Notes: generated by a model not told the origin, from the sequence alone. A stretch of 64,000 bases of DNA from Prostheceraeus crozeri (GCA_907163375.1 CAJQUW010009323.1:620001-684000); one strand, 5' to 3'. Positions 45,911-58,596 are shown, counted from the first letter of the stretch. Made by a program: numbers and translations.

Positions 45911-46970
45911 GACACTGAAATTCAATCAATTCTCATGTCTTTTAATCGCATCGCACATCAAAGTGAAATACATCATTCGAGAGTTTTTACTACCAGCTTT
46001 AAAATGAAGTGTAATAGACATCGGTTATCGCATTTGCTGAGCAGTGCTCAAAATGTGAAGATCACTCAATTTACAAATCGCAATTTGTAGGAACACATGT
46101 GAGTATCATAATTAATCAGGAAAGTGGAGAACGAGGATTTTCTGAGCTCTCTTTTGATATCCTGGTCGTCAAAATCGGTGAACTAGGAAAAATGGATTAT
46201 ATTGTGACGTTATCACAAAATCATGACTCTTTTGGTTGAAAATGATATGTTTTAAAATTTTGATCAAAAATGTTCATTTTTGGTATCTCCAGAATCCTTG
46301 CGATGTAGGGAGTTGAATATGCAAGTTCTATTCAACTAAGTTCAATAGTTCTTTCACAAACTTCTTCAATATTTTTTCTCATAGCCGCTAAAGTGCACAA
46401 CGTATGTTCAAAACAAAACAGTTTGCGAAGGCATGTCTTTGTTCTCTCACTGTGACTGCAGATTGTTTACGTTGTATGTTTGTCTAATTTAGCGGGAATG
46501 AGAATTGAGGTTATGTGAACAAAGCTTACATATTCGCAGTCCTGATAATCGCGAGGATTCTGAAGATACTAAACATGAGCATTTTTATGAAAAAGTCATT
46601 TTCACTCAAAAAAGTCATAATTTTATGATAACTTCATGATATTATTCATTTTTCCTCGCTCACCGATTTTGGTTACTGTATTAAAAGAGAGCTCAGAAAA
46701 TGCTCGTTCTCCCCGTGCCTGATTAATTACCATACACACATTTTTTCTTGTTGAAAAATTGCGATTTGTAAATTGAGCTATTTTCATATTTTGAGCACTG
46801 CTCAGTAAATACAATGACGGATAGAAATCTATCATAGCTCATTTCAAAACTGAGAATGCAAGCTCTCTGATGATGCAGAGCGCGTTGATGTGCGACACGA
46901 TGGAAGACATGAGAATCGATTGAATTTCAGCGAAATTTAGCTGGTCAGTTTTTCGTGATCAGCTCCGGAA
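45911..46970. repeat. fold-back repeat, about 1.06 kb
   Basis: Left arm 45911-46350 and right arm 46530-46936/46970 are inverted, diverged copies: ACTGAAATTCAATC-ATTCTCATGTCTT at the left against AAGACATGAGAATCGATTGAATTTCAG at the right, and inner CAAAATCGGTGA against TCACCGATTTTG. A third, direct copy of one arm is at 32757-33370. No conserved protein frame. Confidence 0.75.
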
Positions 46971-48129
46971 CGTGCATGACATTGAAAAGAATATCACGTC
47001 ACAGACTTGCGTTGTCATGGAAACGATACCTGAACGATGTCGGTTTCCAGGGATTGACAGTGGTTGAGAACTGGTCACTTGCCAATGTACTTTGTTCACC
47101 ATTATCAATGTCTTCAAATATTCACTAGTTGGATTGCCGAAAACTCCAATCTGTGTTACATTGGATCAACATGTGTTTTCCTTTGATCCATTCTGGCAAG
47201 AAGAGGAACTAACCAGAACTGGGCAGACGTGCAGATTTGTGGAAGGCATAGGGTGTGCACCATTCTGTGAAAGTCTCATTTTGGGCCTCATCTGGCTGCC
47301 GGACTTAAAGGGAAAAGTCTTATTTACATCGTTTATAACTTGCTAAGCCCAGCTGCAAGCAGACGCTTAGATCTCACTAATACCCCATAAACACACTATG
47401 TAAAATCTACGTATATTTTCCTCGGATTGTATAGGGGACAGATTCTGGAATACAAACAGGAGTAATAATATTTTACACCTGTGCTTCCCGATATCATTCT
47501 GCCATTATTACTACAGAAAAGACAATGTAATCTATGGCTTCATTATGAATTCTCATATCATGCATAATTATTATGTTGTGGGTTTTTTGCACAGTATTCA
47601 TAATAACATTGTCTACTTCCCTAAGGCATCTCACTCGAAGCATTGGTGTAATTATGAATATAAGATGTGAGACTTTCCTGCGGTTAATATATGACTAAAA
47701 AAATAACATAACTGGGGATTTGCCCAACCATGCAAAAATGCGGAATTGATAAGGAAATAGTTATGTAAATTGCGTATGTACTACTTCCATATCTGCGTCG
47801 TTCGACGTTCCGGTGACAAGCTTGCTCATGCATAAAGAAACTTGTATGCGAAAGGTCGCGTGACACAATGAATGATGGTACTCGGAGACGACGTCCTTTC
47901 CCTACCGAAAACACCGAGCACGTGGAGGCACCCAAGCCATCAAAGCTCAAATAATAAGTAAATACTACGCTAATACAGCGTTAACTGTTTGCTGGGTGAT
48001 GCCTAATTACATGAAAATCTCTCTAATATTCGCATTGATCGCTTTTTATGAGAATCCTCCGCCACATTGCCGATACTAATGAAGCACCAGATAGAGCATC
48101 AAAATCATCAATCTACGACATGACCGTAC
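46971..48129. other. no gene recognised; expected 3' end of the lectin gene not found
   Basis: Apart from the repeat at 47130-47308 there are only short frames (for example minus 47684-47950, 88 codons, no lectin signature). The remainder of the C-type lectin domain (the WND and final cysteine part) should lie downstream on the minus strand, but I could not identify it here. Confidence 0.4.
47130..47308 (+). repeat. copy of the 54.8-55.5 kb repeat arm
   Basis: CAAGAAGAGGAACTAACCAG, AGACGTGCAGATT, TGTGAAAGTCTCAT and TCTGGCTGCCGGACTT match the arm at 55370-55530 and the complement of 54842-54990. A single arm only. Confidence 0.65.
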
Positions 48130-48397
48130 CTGTATGTAGATTGTCCGTATATCCATTTGAATGTTCGAAAACTTGGTGGCACGCGAATCAGTCCAATCCA
48201 AGCTGAGCAATGATTTGAGCCAAATGTTTGACATCTTGGGGATGTGCCCGTGGTCCTGGTCAATAAAACTGCAATAGACTGGTCTTCAGCATTTCGTATG
48301 GTCGCTAGACGTCCCCCACGTTTCAAACATTCCTGCCTCGCATTGGAGAACAGGAATCGACCATTTATATACTTGAATTCCACTCCAAATATATTAA
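48130..48397 (-). CDS. C-type lectin domain exon of the Kunitz/lectin gene
   Basis: The minus-strand exon begins after TTCATTTTCAG at 48397 (phase 1) and ends at ACAG|GTACGG (48130, phase 2). It encodes VEFKYINGRFLFSNARQEC, LKRGGRLATIRNAEDQS, then HCSAWIGLIRVP and FKWIYGQSTYRYG. These are the helix alpha-1/C1 (A...C...G..LATI), WIGL and W.YG features of the first two thirds of a C-type lectin-like domain. The Ca/sugar-binding loop, WND and last cysteines should be in a following exon that I cannot find. Orientation and acceptor phase match the Kunitz exons upstream, so one secreted or surface protein with Kunitz modules plus a lectin domain is inferred. The donor is the weakest part of the call. 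If the exon were not spliced there it would read on a few codons to a stop at 48108. Confidence 0.8.
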
Positions 48398-49118
48398 CTG
48401 AAAATGAAGAACATTTGAGTCATGAAACTCTTACGAACCCATTCACTTATTATTACTATCTTCAGCAAGGAGCTTTACGAAGGGTCATTGAACTTCATTG
48501 GCAAATTAGAATTCTATAAAAGTTTTGCGACTGCAAATCTTTGAACAGAAATAAAAATACCAAATTGATATTTCGACCATCTGAAATGGCCATCAATAGA
48601 ATTGTATTTTCTAAATCACTTCATTTACTAAGCTATACAAAAATTCAATATGTACATGTATAGATAAAGCACTTAGTACGGTAACTTATTTCTAAGTCTC
48701 ACAGAATGAAATTGAAATCACTTTTACTCAAAAAACTTATCCTAAAAAATAAGAGATGTCTTCACGTATGAACTAATCAAGCAACCTACATGTAGGTCTA
48801 ACTGAGTCACTTTGACCGTTGAGAGATGGTCAACGGAGTTTGAATAGATTAGAATTTGTTCAGCATGTTGACCCATACAACAAGTCAATTTGACTTCAGT
48901 TGGCGGAAATAGGTTACGAAATTTATGGGCAATTCTAACGTTTGACTAAGCCACTACCAATCGTAACTTCTAAATTCAACGATAACCAGAGAAATAAATG
49001 CTTTAGAAGCACTTAAAGTGTTGACTACAATGCCTCTTCACTGCAACATGAAATTTTCATCAGTTTTCAAGCATACTTTATCCTTCATGTGCATTGAACC
49101 AGGCTCCCTCCAACTTAC
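48398..49118 (-). other. intron between Kunitz 4 and lectin exon (inferred)
   Basis: It starts with GTAAGT after the Kunitz exon and ends with TTTTCAG before the lectin exon. No other feature is seen inside. Confidence 0.55.
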
Positions 49119-49286
49119 CATTAAACTTGCATGCTCTTTCACACTCCGCCATTGAGCGAAATCTGTTTCGATTGCCTTGACAACCTCCATATGTGAACGG
49201 AAAGCATCTTTTCCACCGCTGACTATAATAATACCTTTGAAGATATAATCCACAAGGTCCTCTTTTGGGTGGGTGTCGGCATACAC
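49119..49286 (-). CDS. Kunitz (BPTI-type) domain exon 4
   Basis: A 168-bp phase 1-1 exon between CTATTTTTAG and GTAAGT. It encodes one Kunitz domain with all six cysteines: VCRHPPKRGPC, YYYSQRWKRC, FPFTYGGC, QGNRNRFRSMAEC, ERAC, ending KFNG. The YGGC-GN-N-F core is standard. The position after the second cysteine (P1) is Gly followed by Leu, not Lys/Arg, so trypsin-like targets are unlikely; a structural or other protease/channel role cannot be decided. It is the fourth Kunitz exon of the minus-strand gene. Confidence 0.9.
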
Positions 49287-50943
49287 CTAAAAATAGAAAG
49301 ACTTTCATTCTCTTAAAGACTACATGTAATTATATAAGTTGGTCCCCGAAGCGAGTCGACCGTTGGGACCAGTTGATGCTGACAGTTAGCAGGTTATGTT
49401 ATAAACCTTCGACACAAGGACTCCACGCACCCCAGCAAAGACATGTTTTCTATAATACAGGTGTTCTATGCATTTGTAAAAACAGAATTTTAACCTGTCG
49501 ATTATTTAATGTAGTTGTTTCATTGAAAAAGACGATGTATAATTCTGGAAGCAATAAAATGAAGTAACAAACATTAAGCCTAATAGGACCGGTTGGGGTA
49601 CAAAGCCCCCTTTCCAACCCCATCAGGACAGGGTAGCATTATGTAGACCCCCTATCAACTTCTTTATATCTCCTAAAGTAAGTCAGATGGAAGTTTAACT
49701 TTTTGTGACTTTTAGTTTTTATGTTTTATGTATGTTGAAGTTTCAGTAAAAATTTGGGCAAAATTTTAGGGTCATTTTTAAAAGTACTTTTTAGAAAATT
49801 GATGATTTTCATTTAGAGTAGCATTGATTATATAATGTTTCTGTATCATATTTGCATCATATTTATGCATGTGCAATTCAAGATTGTTAGCATGCACATT
49901 CATCTCATCTTCCAAAATGAGCGCCTGTACATGTATATGTAATATACATATGTAGTATAGGCCTACATAAACATGCAGATACTATTCCGGAAATGAGTTG
50001 TCGTGATTGTGACCCACAGAATAATGAAAAATTCATATCACCATTTGAAATATTGCATTCCGAATTATCATAACCTTGTCTTTATAACGAAAAAGTCAAT
50101 AGAACGAGACGTTTGTAAAGATGGAAAAATGCATTAATGAATGAAAAGACATTATTAACGTTGAAACTTCAAATTGCTATTTATAGCACTAAAATCAAAG
50201 GAGAATGTTGTGCATATAACATCGTATAGATGTGCTTGAGTAAAAGTTTCCAGAAATACTTTAATTGTAATGAGAAAATTTTTGAAAAGTCAAAGAAATA
50301 TGCATAGATTCATAAAAAATGAAAAGAATCAGAACTCAAATTTTGAATTTTTTGGTGTGAAGGTCTTCGAATCATGCAAAATAGGCACTACCATTCGAAA
50401 TATATAATCGTCATGTTAACATCATGTTTCTTGCTTCAAAATAGTTCTAAACATGACATTTCATTTTAGACCCTAAATGAGACAGAAATTGATGTTAGTC
50501 CAAGCATGACTATACGTTTATACGTTTCATTTTTATGGTTGTCAAGAGTTGCATAATTCAATGTTAACGTGTCAGGTACAACCTCATACTTCACGCAACT
50601 TCGTGCGAGTTCTGGTCTACTGGGCACATACCATCAATATGATATGAAACATTTGTTTCCTGGTTTTTTACCTCCTTTACATTCATCTACTGTTGCTTCT
50701 CACTGTTGTTCGCAGATATAAGTAGCACATCTTAACCCCATTCCTGCATTACGTGTCGTATTTTGTCGTTGACAACCGTTCATCAGAACTGCTGTGATTT
50801 GAACTCAAATCTTATGTATTAACGTTGAATGTTTACGCATTTTTCGATCTGATAAATTGATCATTGGATCTCCTGAAGATAACTCCCACATATCAGGATT
50901 ACATTGTGCTTATAGAAATACGTTCAGAAAATGAGCCACTTAC
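49287..50943 (-). other. intron between Kunitz 3 and 4 (inferred)
   Basis: Bounded by GTAAGT at 50943 and TTTTTAG before 49286. AT-rich; no other domain exon seen inside. Confidence 0.55.
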
Positions 50944-51123
50944 CTCTCCGGTTAGGTGGTATTATGCATGCCCTGCGACAACTTGCTACGTTTCGAAAGT
51001 TATTTGCATTGCCAAAGCAACCACTGTAAGTAAACCGTCGACACCTGTTTGAAGCCAGATGGTAATAAAATCTCCGTATTCTTGAAGAGCAAGGACCACG
51101 CTCCGTTGGCATCCGACATCGTT
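50944..51123 (-). CDS. Kunitz domain exon 3
   Basis: A 180-bp phase 1-1 exon between ATCTTTAG and GTAAGT. It encodes CRMPTERGPC, SSRIRRFYYHLASNRC, RRFTYSGC, FGNANNFRNVASC, RRAC and a linker IIPPNRRG. All six cysteines are present; the usual YGGC is YSGC. P1 is Ser. The linker PPNRRG recurs after Kunitz 2 (QQPPNRRG), supporting tandem duplication of these exons. Confidence 0.9.
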
Positions 51124-54100
51124 CTAAAGATAAAAAGACAATGATGTCTCCGGGTTCATGAACAGATTCTGTCCGAAATCATCATGTTGAAGTTCACAAT
51201 ATCGAATTTGAAATCCCACACAAGGAAAGACATTATGAGGCAATTCCAATTTTTTGACTGTCTTTGTGGTACAAAAAGATGGAAAAATAAAATACAGGAA
51301 AATACTTTTGCAACATATTTCATACACAATTCAAACATGCTGAAGACAAATGCTTAAAGCACACAAAACGTTTAGTTTTTGTCGAAGCGAGGAAAATTGC
51401 TTTTTCCGATCGCAAAGAAAATGATGTGGCTTAACAACAACTTTTAAACTGCGAAACTAACTTGAACATGCTAAACATGAATATCCCACTGAAAAGCACA
51501 AGATACATCATTGCCTCATCGAGGAGAATCTTGTTTTTGCTTCACGATCATAGCAAAGTCTCCATGGAGCATAACGAAAATGACATTGATTGGCCTTTAC
51601 TACGTCAATCGTAACGCGACAGTGCGTTGATCATTACCGATGTATCAATCTTCATTAAACTTTCCTACATAAATCAACGGCTTTAGATTCTGAGTTGATT
51701 AGACATGACTGCAATGCAAATATACTGATTGCCTTCAGGATATTTGTTATTTCTATTTTTATTGTGATTTCATTACGTCGATCTTAGCGAAATAGCGGTC
51801 GAATCTCAACAAAAATTGTTACTTATGAAGCACCTGCGATTTTGAAAGTAATGTACATGCAAAGGTACAAGAAAGAATAGTCTTAAGTAGAGCAGTCAAA
51901 AATTCTTGCAGAATATGTGCATGTAATCCAGAAACTTATTGTTAAGATGAATTTACGATTTTATGTCGACTCTGATTCGCGTGCTGATGCTCAAAAGACT
52001 TAGTATCCTGTAGAACACTGTAAACAGCACACTCCTAATGCTATCTCCTATTGCTCTAAAGGCTGTGAGTTTCGGAGCTGTAGCATAACAAAAGGAGTGG
52101 GGGTGCTAAATTCTGCGACATGACCTTTAATTGCGAATGTCGTAAGCAATATAAAGATAATTGAAAATAGAGAATCTAAATCCAAAGCCCCTAATGTTAC
52201 CACAGATGCCTACTAACATTCGGGGTCCTCTAGTATTCTTAATTAGTAGCTTTCAGTCAAAGTCTTTTTCTGCTTTCTTTGGGAGCGTGCGGTATACAGT
52301 GTACATTTACCTGGCCAATCGTTGATCAAGTCCTAATTAATACTTTTGCGGTGGAGAGGATATATTGATGATGTTGTACATTCATCTCTTCATGTTGACT
52401 TTCGTGAGCATCAGAATTAATATGGCAACTATTAATAACATTTATGGCTACGACTTGGTCAAATTAAAAAATTTCAAAACCTGCGAGAATTGGAGATTGA
52501 AAATTTTGAATTATTTTCTATTGTCAGTACAAATGGCATCAAGTTAGAGTGAATGAATGTCATCATCATTATACATTTCACACCCTAAAAATATCATAAT
52601 AGGTCTAATGAAATTCAGATCAATGCTTTAGAAATTAAGGAGGGGCGCATCCCCGTGATCTCAGTGTGTTCCCAGCAAGCAATTTATAGCATATACTCGT
52701 ATACGTAATTTCCGCAATTATTTTTTCGTAATAATTTCGTATTTTTGTATGGTTGCTTTTACGTCGTGTGTTGTGACTTTGCTAACAAATAATGTTTTGA
52801 TTTAATACATTCTGGCGCAAGTTTGTTTATCTGTGTAAATAATACAATTTGTTTTGACTCACTGAGTTACTACAGAAGCAACTAGCAGGTAATTACAAAT
52901 GTTAAATCATTCTTAGATGTACGGCTTGCGGTAACGCATTTGGTTTACTACCTTTTGTACTTACTTACTTTATCACATGATTTAATTTCTGGATATAATT
53001 CAATTTGGTATTGTCTGATATTTACTATAAAGGAAGGATGTAGCATCGTATTTACGTATGTTTTTGTAAATGGCCAGTTATGTGATTCTGTTAGTCATTT
53101 ATTAACCACAGGTAGGTCTCACATGTTATGCTCACAAGCACACCGATGTGATGATGCGAATGCCGGAAATAGTCAATGTTATTATGAATTCTGCAGAAAT
53201 GACCGACAACATAAAAGTTATGCATGATGATAAAAATTCATAATAAATCAATGAATTGTATTGTCTTTTCTGTAGCAATGGGAGAAAAGTGTTTGGAAAC
53301 ATAGGCTCAGCCCCAACGTACGCAGCAATTACGTAACAAATGCCCCTGTAGGAACGTCGTTCGCTGATATCGAGATTATCTGGTGAGTTAGCGATTCTGT
53401 GGATAAATTTGTTTTGTTGCTCAATTTTGCAACAAAATTATCGCAGGATGTGAAGTCGCCTTTATTATTTTAGAAATGCGTTTAAAATCCGATAGCGATA
53501 GATGACGAGTAAGTTGCAATAACCAACTGATAGAGGCTTGTTTGCTAATTTGAGCTGATTTTCGGCAACCGACAAAATAGTGAATATTGTGGCAACTAAT
53601 TAGCAGTAAGTAGTAGTGTGCGCATATTCCCTTCATATGAAAATACATTGTGTACTGAGTCTGATCTGTTATAAAGGGATTTTTTTTAAATTCATGAAAG
53701 CTTAAACTAAAAAAGTCTTTATTTTCCATAAATGTCGTAGTGAATACCATGAGATAATTTAAATATTTGTTATTGTTGTCAATTATCGAATGTTAGGAGA
53801 TGTTATGCAAAAATGATATAGACAGATTCTCTGCATGCTTATCATCATCAAAGTTAGTCCGCACATATTTGTTAGATAGATTAGCCACATGTGGGTAATG
53901 GGAAGGATGTGAGGGAGAAAATAGAGCCTCGGCAGCAGAGGCGGGTTACTAGAGAAAATAACAGTCAAAAGAAAGGGCGGCATAGAGCGCAAATTCGCTA
54001 ATAGTCGCCGGCGAACTTCGCAAGCGAATATGCTGCAGTTATGACTGAACTCTAGCAGGATATTATGTAGCTGACATCCACCAGCTTTTCCCAGGATTCG

Positions 54101-54298
54101 TTCCCACAGGGACGTAGCTTTACGCTATTTTAGAATCTGTCTCTACCAAACTCCGAGGAAAGTACACGTAGATGTGACATGTTTATGGGGATTCGGAGAC
54201 GCATGCAGAGATAGGGCTGATAGAAGGGGTAGGAGTGACAGAAAAAATGAAATTGATCTCTTTATTAGATATAATTGATTAATTCTTCTTTTACTTAC
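51124..54298 (-). other. intron between Kunitz 2 and 3 (inferred)
   Basis: No further Kunitz-like YGGC signature was found on the minus strand here, and no repeat structure stands out. Short frames on both strands are unsupported. Confidence 0.5.
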
Positions 54299-54478
54299 CT
54301 CGCCTGTTAGGAGGTTGTTGGCAAGTAGTTTGACAATCCTTCAGATTTTTGAAATTGTTCAAATTGCCTCCACATCCTCCATACACAAATTGAATGCATT
54401 GTCTCAGTCGAGTATTGTAATAGTATCTTGCTTCTCTGGCATTGCACGGTCCTTTTTCTGGCTTCTTGTAGCAAACAA
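54299..54478 (-). CDS. Kunitz domain exon 2
   Basis: A 180-bp phase 1-1 exon between CACCTATTCAG and GTAAGT. It encodes VCYKKPEKGPC, NAREARYYYNTRLRQC, IQFVYGGC, GGNLNNFKNLKDC, QTTC, then QQPPNRRG. Six cysteines in canonical spacing and aromatic YYYN. P1 is Asn. It is preceded by 3.8 kb of intron containing a fold-back repeat (54842-55530). Confidence 0.9.
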
Positions 54479-54841
54479 CTGAATAGGTGAACAGATAATA
54501 ACGCTTTAAAGATGATTAATCTGTGCTGTTTATCAAAAGCTATGCCTTCTTCAAAGGTCATACATTTTTGAACGAAAGCGCGGAGAACCTTTACTTCGAC
54601 TGTTTTCTAAAGCTATTGAAATTAGCAAATGTTTCAATTTTCTCAAGTTAGACTTCTTGCTGTTTATGAAGTGGGAATATTATTTTATTCTAATACTTTC
54701 AAATCATTTTTGCTAATGTTTGAAGAAGGACATCAATTACTGCGAAAATTTGTTGTAAAATTGACCAATTCATTAGGCATCATTCAAATGATCAACTACC
54801 TCCGTGCATGTTTGTGTCGACGAAAATTTCTATCGGTAAGT

Positions 54842-55530
54842 AGTCCGGCAGCCAGAGCGAGGTTCTGCAGGAAATAAGGCCGAAAATGAATGAGACTTTC
54901 TCAGAATGATGTGCATCTTATACCTACTACGAATGTGCGGGTTCTCGTTAGTTCCTCTTCCTGCCAGAATTGTGATCCAAATGGACGCAGATTGCAGTTT
55001 TTGGCAAAAATGAAGTTTATGATGTTTTCGCATATCAACTGAAAAGTATTTAGTCTAGAGCCATAATTTTCGGCATGATGTGTCGTCAGGTCATTTCTTA
55101 TCATGTGTATGTGATATTATCATGCCTCTGGTCGGCGATGTATGCGAGAACGTAGTTCAATGTTGATAAAGTGGGCCAACATTTTGTTGTTTGTCGACAG
55201 AAAGAGGTTTGTCAAATCTGAATTTGTTTGGCTTCATAAGTAAATGTTCATGAACATGATAACAAATGACCTGAAGACATTCCATGTCGAAAATTATGTC
55301 ATCACTTGATAAATGAAAACATGGAACATTTCATCTTTGCCAAAAACATCAGTCTGCAAGCGTCTCATTGGATTAGCATGTGTTATTCTTTGATCGTGCC
55401 TGACAAGAAGAGGAACCAAGTAGAACTCGGAAGACGTGCAGATTCATAGTAGGCACAGTGTGCACATCATTCTGTGAAAGTCTCATCTTCGGCCTCGCTC
55501 CCTGCAGAAAACCGTTCTGGCTGCCGAACT
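54842..55530. mobile_element. fold-back repeat in a Kunitz-gene intron, about 689 bp
   Basis: Left arm 54842-55111 and right arm 55247-55530 are inverted copies: AGTCCGGCAGCC against GGCTGCCGAACT at the ends; CTCATT-T-GGCC, GAATGATGTGCA, TTCCTCTTC-TG-CAG, TTTTTGGCAAA-ATGAA and CAGGTCATTT-TTATCATGT blocks inside. The arms differ by substitutions and small indels. A related single arm is at 47130-47308, so two members of this family flank the Kunitz exons. Confidence 0.75.
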
Positions 55531-58288
55531 AAAGTGTCCGTTGCAAAAAGTCCAAGCGGAAATTTGTCTTAGTCTTGAATGATATCTACACGTTGTTAGA
55601 TTTGTTAGATATCTACACGTAGTTAGTTTGTAATCTACACGTAGTTGTTTAAACTAATTGCGATCGCTACGATTTTGTTGCATCAAGTTCAATTGTCTCT
55701 CTATGAAAGACCATCACCTTCATGCATCAATCATATAGCGAACATGAACTCCTCAGGGTTAGATGGATCCTTTAATTTCATGCTAGCTCATAGACAACGT
55801 CAAAAGGCTGTCGCGAGCGTTACTATGACTTGTGTTATCTTCAACTCCATGCACATGATGATGCTACAAATAAGTATATTCAGGTTACACTTTGTTTATC
55901 AGATGCCTGTTGACTACAGTCACTCAATTGCCATTGAAATAAAAATATATCCATTTGAATTCATATTGAATGGAAGAAGTGTCAAATTACTTCTGTAGAC
56001 GTAAATTAGTCCTGATCTCAACAGAATAAAGGGCAAACATCTATCAGAATATGAAGAATATCACAGTTTTGACTACAGTGTTGTGATTTTTGAATTCATA
56101 TGAAACAGATTTTGTTGATTACTATACATATCAAAAATACACATTCTCTCTAAAGAATCATGCGCTGCGTTATCTGAAACGGCAATAGTTTGTCAGGGCG
56201 TTATAGCGAAGGTTACCTGTGAAGTTAATGCAAAATTAAATTTCCATCATCCATCAAATCATACAGGAGACATTTATATGGAGCACATTACACTTCTTTG
56301 CCTTACAGGAAGAACAGTCGACGGAGATGGTGTGCGAACGATGAGGATACTCGAAACATGCGCTGTGTTGTGACATACTTGATCAATGAAATCATACTAT
56401 GATACTGCTGCTTGTAATATTAATTACATTATGCAATGTAGTTGAACAAATCTAAATGAAGAATTATGGAAAAAAGTAAACCGTAGTTGGGGTGTTCATT
56501 AACTCAACTACGTTTTAGCAATACATTCATCTCCTGATGATGGATATAATAAAAATATATATTCTAATAGTAAAATATCCTTATTGAAGTCTTACATATC
56601 AGGAATCGGTAAGAGCTTTAGAGAGGAAAATCAAAGCGTGTCACTAGTTGTAGGTCACAATACGTTTTAGGGCTGAATGATGCAAGGAAACACGTCACAC
56701 AGCATTGCAGAAGGATGTTGGGGAAAGCAAGGGCAGGAGTTAGCGCGCAAGTAATAAGATGCAGTCGAGGTGTAATGTACAGTGGAAATGTCGCTTGGTT
56801 TGAGACGATGACTAAGCGTAAGCGAGTGATAACGGCGATCGATAACAGAATAGCAGAAAACGTGCATTGTCCAGCAAGGAGAATGCTGAATACCCGCAAT
56901 TAATTGGAAAAGCCGTTGACCAAGTGGAGATATTATATACAGTCAGGTGATGCAAATGGATAAAGTAAAAGGTAAAACTATGTAAGCAGATAATGATGAT
57001 ACAAGCATAGTCGAAGCAAACCAAGCAGAAACATGCAGCTAGCAGGAGCCGTGCACGCGCGACGACCGCACGACAGCCAACCAAAGTGTCTGTTGTCTAA
57101 CATATCCATCCAGAGGTCTCAGTATCGATTTTTTTAAAAGCAGTATCATCGAAATATTAATGTTGATAGAACCAATTCATGAAGATTCCACGACTTCATT
57201 GTTTTTTATTCATAAACTATTACTAACTGATGTTTTGATGCATATCTCGTGAGACAAAATCAAAAGTAAAAAATGCATAGATTTTACACTTTGTTCGAAT
57301 TAATTTGCCGGGCACTGTAGATTGTTGAAATCAACACAATTACTCTATTATTGCGTAGAAAACTTATGAACCCGGTGTATCATTACATCATTGGAATTTT
57401 GACAGTGATAAATTGTATCGCGAGCGCTACCTACTTTATGGCAGCTTCTGAAGTCTGCAGAAGATGGTCGGTTACAATGTCATCATTTATGAAAACTGAA
57501 TACCTAGCAACCTTGTCAATATGTTCAAAAATTTGATGGCATCACTGAATTAAATAGAATTAAATGAGTGGTACATGCAGAAGACCTGATGTGATTTTCT
57601 TGATGTCGTGACCGTTGTGATATTTTCGGCCTCCAGGTGTCAAGCAGTTCTAATGATGAAATTACTATGTTATTCGATAGGCAAGCAATATAGCCATTCA
57701 TTACATTTGCACATGCGTCCAAGAGTAAATAGGTAGCTTTTAAAAAGCACCAAACTTTAAAGTGATCGAAATATCGTTGTGAGCGCTGTGGCATCTTCGC
57801 CCTTTTGTCTTTTTGATTCAATTTTCTAAATTTTGAAAATCAATTGTTCACTATCAGTCAGAGTTACTAAATTAGAATAATTAGAATACATGTAGAATAA
57901 GTCGAGCTGAACAAATGAATGATGATATTTGAAATCATTTTTGACAAATATTAATTTTAGAATATTTTCAGGGAATTATAGATAGTGTATCGGGAAGAAC
58001 AACGCACGATGTTGCGAAATCTGCCTTGACAGGGAGAGGGTTAACATCTCGCGCTGCAGTGACTGCTTACATGACAAAGATAGAGCGAGAAGCTGTCCCT
58101 TCCAAGTTCCAATGCATGCGATAACGTGACTCACACCTTTCATTACCTATGTGTAAATGTGTTAGCTGGGACATTGCTTCGTCTTGCTGACTATCAGACT
58201 GTCCGATTCTCAACTTCGCTCGCCATAACGTGCATTACCGTGTAACATATATTTTATATAATTTTTTTAGAGATGAGAATTGACTTAC
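55531..58288 (-). other. intron between Kunitz 1 and 2 (inferred)
   Basis: It contains a short tandem repeat (55582-55645) and open frames without motifs. The hydrophobic starts at 55645 (plus) and 56899 (minus) begin at TTG, not ATG, so I do not take them as signal peptides. Confidence 0.5.
55582..55645. repeat. short tandem repeat, period about 27
   Basis: ATCTACACGT(T/A)GTTAG-TTTGT is repeated nearly three times. Confidence 0.7.
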
Positions 58289-58483
58289 AAATCGCATGTC
58301 TGCATCGTCTTTGACAGACTGCAGGAATGAGATAAGTATTCCGATTTCCTTGACAGCCACCATAAGCAAAACGTTTGCATGTCCTCTTCTGAGCGTCGTA
58401 GTAATACCTTCCAAGCTTCTTATGACAAGGTCCTCGATCGTGACGCATGTAACAGTCATCAAATGCATGTGATTGACGCGGTC
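58289..58483 (-). CDS. Kunitz domain exon 1
   Basis: A 195-bp phase 1-1 exon. The acceptor has a strong pyrimidine tract (TTCTGTTTCTCCTTCAG), the donor is GTAAGT. It encodes a short lead (PRQSHAFDD), then CYMRHDRGPC, HKKLGRYYYDAQKRTC, KRFAYGGC, QGNRNTYLIPAVC, QRRC, ending RHAI. Six cysteines in Kunitz spacing; P1 is His. The upstream exon(s) with the start codon and signal peptide should lie beyond 58.5 kb on this strand but were not recognised; the intron upstream holds a PLE-tail palindrome. Confidence 0.9.
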
Positions 58484-58596
58484 CTGAAGGAGAAACAGAA
58501 GAGGATTGCATTTCACTTATGCTTCTGTTGCCAAAAGTCAATAAAAGTGCATTGCAGTGTGGCATTGAGCCCAGTCCTCCACGTATCAGCTTGATT

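Noticed and set aside
55645-55998. Plus-strand 117-codon frame with hydrophobic start
   Set aside because: First codon is TTG, it overlaps a tandem repeat, has no domain and lies in the Kunitz-gene intron.
56618-56899. Minus-strand frame beginning RVFSILLAG, considered as a signal peptide for the Kunitz gene
   Set aside because: TTG start, not followed by a usable phase 1 donor that I could see, and positioned between Kunitz exons 1 and 2.
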